64,000 bases of DNA from Patagioenas fasciata (taxonomy: Eukaryota > Chordata > Aves > Columbiformes > Columbidae): positions 191,188,604-191,252,603 of the forward strand of contig NC_092520.1 of assembly GCF_037038585.1 (NCBI RefSeq). Direction: 5' to 3'. The translations under genes and the position numbers were made by a program. This document shows, piece by piece, positions 59,741 to 64,000 of the stretch (position 1 is the first letter of the stretch; every line of letters starts with the position of its first letter). A model generated the notes under the pieces. It worked only from the letters and a program-made list of their open reading frames with translations. It made no database searches and was not told the DNA's origin.

Positions 59741-62700
59741 AGCTGCACACAAGGATCTCTAGTAAAAGTCTTGTATTTTACTTTCAGGCCTCATATTTTC
59801 TCACTGTATCTCCTTATTTGGGGAAAAATATAAAAACAAAAACAATTTAGATTTAGGTTTCTATCAGACCAGGCTCAAAATAGGATGTTCTCAGCTTAGA
59901 ACTGACTTAATTGATACAATGAATTGACAATACCTATTAGGGTACCTAACAGCTTAGGACCAACACTCTTACTTCTGCAACAACTTTTAACACAACCCTT
60001 TATTTGGTATTGTGTGTTTCCATTCTGTGTAGCTACTCTCCTCTAACACTATTTGAGGTTTTAGTTCTGATCTGTTGGTGTTTCTTGTTGCTATTTTTTC
60101 TTCTGTTGCATGTGAATGTAAAGTATCTTCTTTTATATTTTAAACATTACTGCAGAGCACAAACACCACCCTTTCTGAATCCCCCTTGTCTACTTTACTG
60201 GTAGTGCTACCATCAAACATTGGTGGTGTCAGTCATGTAAGAAGCAATCAGAACTCATTGCTGAATTCCTCAGATCCTTGTGTTCAAATGCTGCTCAACT
60301 GGTTAAGTACACAAATGTCACAGCAGAATGTTTATATCCAAATACCTATAGGCTTAAAAACACCAACCACAATAATGAAAAGTCATTCTTTAGTTCTCAT
60401 TAAGATAATCTAACCAAAATAATTTTATTTGTACTTTATCTATGCTTTGTCCAACCTCAGCACAGGTTTATTTACAGTTGCACTCATTCAAGTGCTTTTT
60501 TTTCTGCCTAAATGCAATATTATGGCCAATTTAGTCTGTAGAACAAAATTATGTTAAGAACTGGACTGTTCTTTTTTATATGGCGATGAAATTAGGAATT
60601 TGTCAATAAAGTTTTCTGCTTAGGGGATAGAAGAAGCAGAAAAAATAGTGATGAAAAACTCAGTTTTAAACTGATCTAGGATTTTTATTTCAAGATGCAG
60701 ATAAAAATTTTAGCTGTGTTTTCAAATCCTTCATTTGGGAAAGTATGTGACTAAAAATAAGGTGTGTAAGAATGCATTTATGCTCAGTAAATATTTCCTA
60801 TTGTAGAATTAGTGCCTTGTAATTCACCCATAAATAGTCTTTTGGTGATAAAATTAATTATTATTTTGAGGCTCAGTATTTCACAGTAATGAGTTTTAGC
60901 TTCATGTAGTGTATTGTTAGTTTAGACACTTCTACTATTTTTCTCTAATGCTCTGGATTACCAAATAATGTGATTAAGCAAGAATCTCACCTTATGTTAT
61001 TTGTAAGCAGGTCATAGCCAAAGCCAGACATGACAGTGATGTTTCTAGGGCACTTTGTAATTGCTTTAACATGGGAATATTCTACTCCAGGCAGCACTGA
61101 GTGAAGTACTGCCTCTCCCTTTGCTTTACAGGCTGTGATCACCTTTGCTTGTGTATCATGAACTTGTGGAGAAAAACTTGAATGAATAAAAGAATACTGC
61201 CAGAAAAGTACAAAACCTAAAAGTAAAGTAGAAGAAATAACCACATTTTAATGCTTATTTTTAAAATAATATGATGGTGAAGCTGAGCACATGCTCATTT
61301 GTTGGCCTGGCTTACAGTTTCTGAAGGCATCTGACTGTTGACACTATTGTCCATTGATATGTATGAGGTTTTGCCCATGCAAGAGCATATAATATTCACA
61401 CAGCTTCTTTCTGATGCCTGAAAAGATGGGATATATTTTTTTTGGTCTCCTCAACCATGTAGGCAAGTGGTAGAGCATTTACAGGCTTAGAGGTGAAGAT
61501 GTTACTTCATGTTTTTGTTGCACTCATGCAGCCATCATCACACTCTTACTCTGCCACAAAGTCCTTCTTGTCCACCACAACTTCTTGCATCTGCAGTCAA
61601 TGATGGAATATATTCCTCTTCTCTTACTTAAATAAACACCTTTGCTCCAGTGATCTATATCAGAATTGCAGAGCTTTGGAAAGCGTTCCTCCCAAATGAT
61701 TCCATGTAATTTGGCTCCCTGAGAGCAACCGGTAAACAAAATGGCCTTTATGTCCTGATATTTCCTCCTGACATGCCAGAATGGATGTCAATATTCATGA
61801 GCTAGATGGACCTCAGACAAGAGCACAGGGAGGAATAAAGAGCACCCACATGCTTGATTCCTAACTAGCTTTTCTAGCCCTTAAAAGAAATTCCCATCAT
61901 CTCCTCAGGTAAGGCCCGAGAGGCAGCTGACCAGGGTCAGTGATGTCAATAGCTGATCCATATAAAGAAAAAACCCAAGTTAGATCCAAGTGTTTCCATG
62001 CATAGTTTCCAGTTTTGTTATTCAGATTTAGTTCATGCATATGTATGTAAATGTACAGAAATACATGAGAAAATGCTAATTGTGTGTCCTGCTCTGACAT
62101 TTTGGAGGCACTGCATTACTCACAAGCTGTACAGCATAAATGTAATGAGCAGGTTACTGCTAAGAGGCCAGATTAAAATTTATGTCACATCTCCACTTAG
62201 TACTAAAAGCTATTCTAAAAAATTGAGATTTTGAATTAATTTGATTGAGGGTAGCCTTGTGTCTGAAATGTAGTGTTGTTCTCCACACCTTAGGCTCACG
62301 TAGTTAAGGCAATCTGATTTTTCAGTGTGGGACTGAAAAAAAATGACATTAATATCTCCTTTAAAATTCCAAAGAAGTATCCAAATCCATTTTTCTTAAA
62401 GAAAAGTTTCTACCCACATGAGACCTCTCTACCCTGCAACCTGTTTTTATTGGCAAAGGATGTTAGAACCAAATACACCACAGGGTTGGTTGTCCTGTTA
62501 ACTTAATAATGCCAGTGGAAATCTTAAAATTAGTCTTGTTATAAGCTAATGAACAAGAAAAGTACAGAGCCATAAAGCAGCTGTTGTTTAGCAATACATT
62601 AATACTTTCACATGGTTGTTATCATTAATACACAAGTAGTGTTATTTTTACTAGAGATTATTACTGCTTTCTAAGACACTTGGTTTCTCAGCAAGCCCAG

Positions 62701-62894
62701 ATGACACAAAACTCACTGATGTGAGCAGTGTGGACTCTTGTGAGCAATAGAGTGGAATGTGGCATCTCTTATAGGATGATACAGATGCCGGATGTGTGAC
62801 ACTGCCAGACATTGCTCGCAAGTTCCAGTGAACCCTGTCAGATCTCCAGAGCAATGTACTTGCTTAAGCCCCATTCAGATCTATAAACAAGAAT
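59741..62894. other. Upstream flank, T-rich on the plus strand, no gene seen
   Basis: AT-rich unique sequence in which T is visibly more frequent than A on the plus strand, unlike the intron. No coding-like frame and no repeat was recognized. Confidence 0.5.
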
Positions 62895-63130
62895 AGAAAG
62901 TAAGTTTGGAAAGGATCTTAAGAAGTTATTGGGGTTGTACTTCTGCTCTCAAGTAAGATTTGCTACACCTAACTCATTTGTGGCTAATGCTTGTCTAACC
63001 TTATTCTTAGTACCTTGTAGTATTTGATCCCCCTAGGCAAACAGTTCCAACATTGAACTCTCAATTTGGAAAACTTGTCTTGATGTTACCCTAAGCCTCC
63101 CATTCTGGACACTTGTGCCATGCAGAGGAG
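62895..63130 (-). mobile_element. Ancient CR1/L3-like remnant
   Basis: GGAAAGGATCTTAAGAAGTT, CTTGTCTAACCTTATTCTTAG, TTTGATCCCCCTAGGCAAAC, AACAGTTCCAACATTGAACTC and TGATGTTACCCTAAGCCTCCC line up, in that order, with the reverse complement of old CR1/L3-type 3' ends as I recall them. Strongly diverged, so probably shared among many birds or amniotes. Confidence 0.6.
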
Positions 63131-64000
63131 CTGCAACCTCTGCTCAAAAGATCCCAAACCTCGTCCCTGCTCACCCTGCACTGTGTTTTCTTAATTCCTG
63201 GGCATGCAGCAGCTGTTCTGCTCAGTCCAGACAAGCACAGACCTTCAGAGGTTTCCCTGTATTGGAGGAAAAGACCCTGAGGTGAATCTCTCTGGGTGCA
63301 AGAGGGGCTCATCTGAAAAAAACCACCAACCAACCAAATACCAAACAACTTGACATCATTCTTTTTATGCTGAAGAGAAAATACATTTGCAAAGGTGGCG
63401 TGGTCTGGTTCTCCATTTGGTACCAGGGTATGGAGAAGGAAGCTCAGGGCTGGTTTTCAGCGAGATAAGCAGAGGTCAGGCATGCATTGCATCAGGCCCC
63501 ATCCCTCTTCCAGGGGCATGGCGGGTGTGCTCCTCCCAGGGCCTCATGATGTTTTTTGGGCTGGAGCAGAGGAGACCAAGAGGCTTGTTCTTCTGCTCCC
63601 TTCAGCACTGCTTTGGAGCTTGGTCACAGTCCTACAGAGAGGAGAATAGTAAGGAGAGGGAAGAGTGACTGGGAGATGCCAGGAGGAAGAGCAAGAGAAG
63701 TTTTCAGCTTCTTGCCAGCAATGAGCTTGGAGCCACTAAAATCTACATCATGTCCCTGAGCAATTTAAACCTGTTAGTCTCACCTGTCTGCAGCAAACAT
63801 AGGAAACAGTTTAGTCCCTTCCTATTTATAAAATTTTTTTGTATAGAAAGGAATCCTGTTTCTCCTGCTCAGCTTTCTGTGGGCTACATGATCCCTCAGT
63901 CATTCTGCATAGGCAATGGGTGCAAATTTGGATTATCCTTGTTTCTTCCCAGTTGAAGTATGCTTTTCCTGAAGTGGCACTCTCAAAGGTATGCCAACCT
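63131..64000. other. Upstream flank to the end of the window
   Basis: Moderately GC-rich around 63390-63670, with several overlapping plus-strand frames of up to 93 codons that show no domain. Nothing else recognized. Confidence 0.45.

Noticed and set aside
57561..64000. A neighbouring gene such as a taste receptor or SLC13A1, which lie upstream of CADPS2 in mammals
   Set aside because: No frame in this flank exceeds about 100 codons or shows a membrane-protein pattern or splice structure I can recognize.

Overview
This window looks like bird nuclear DNA, most likely from a neoavian species. The dispersed repeats are CR1 LINEs with the avian 3' tail built from ATTCTRTGAT-like units, plus solo LTRs of avian ERVL-like families. 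The one protein-coding exon has vertebrate structure (CpG island, GT splice donor). No operons, bacterial signals or CRISPR arrays are present.

The only gene I can name is on the minus strand. Positions 56964 down to 56641 are the first coding exon of CADPS2 (calcium-dependent secretion activator 2, CAPS2): 108 codons ending in ...[10 protein letters not shown], followed at once by the splice donor GTGAGC. The exon lies in a CpG island (about 56460-57560) that has no obvious TATA box and is the presumed promoter. Everything from 56640 down to position 1 is then the 5' part of a very large intron 1, and exon 2 is not in the window. About 57560-64000 is upstream, presumably intergenic.

Layout: 1-6013 unique AT-rich intron with an (ATCCC)11 tract; 6019-6699 minus-strand solo LTR with a 5-bp target-site duplication; 9282-9580 old CR1; 12700-13876 the best-preserved CR1, with a reverse transcriptase (RT) fragment carrying one nonsense codon; 15220-15330 CR1 remnant; 17428-18110 a CpG-retaining pocket; 23351-24120 CR1; 25900-26576 plus-strand ERVL-like LTR; 28796-28910 CR1 tail; 29167-29394 an unidentified coding-like frame; 31963-32413 CR1; 40009-40309 a second CpG-retaining pocket; 45088-45117 a perfect hairpin; 46819-47630 CR1; 53908-54502 plus-strand solo LTR; 55245-55490 CR1 remnant; 56460-57560 CpG island with exon 1; 59041-59740 CR1 lacking its 3' end; 62895-63130 an ancient CR1/L3-like remnant.

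I found no new multi-gene system. Items worth a second look are the 29.2-kb coding-like frame, the two CpG-rich pockets, the 12-bp hairpin with TAATTA ends, a histidine at an otherwise conserved tyrosine position in exon 1, the decayed CRE-like site in the 53.9-kb LTR, and a visible switch in A/T strand bias at the promoter. All repeat and gene names come from recognition, not from a database search.
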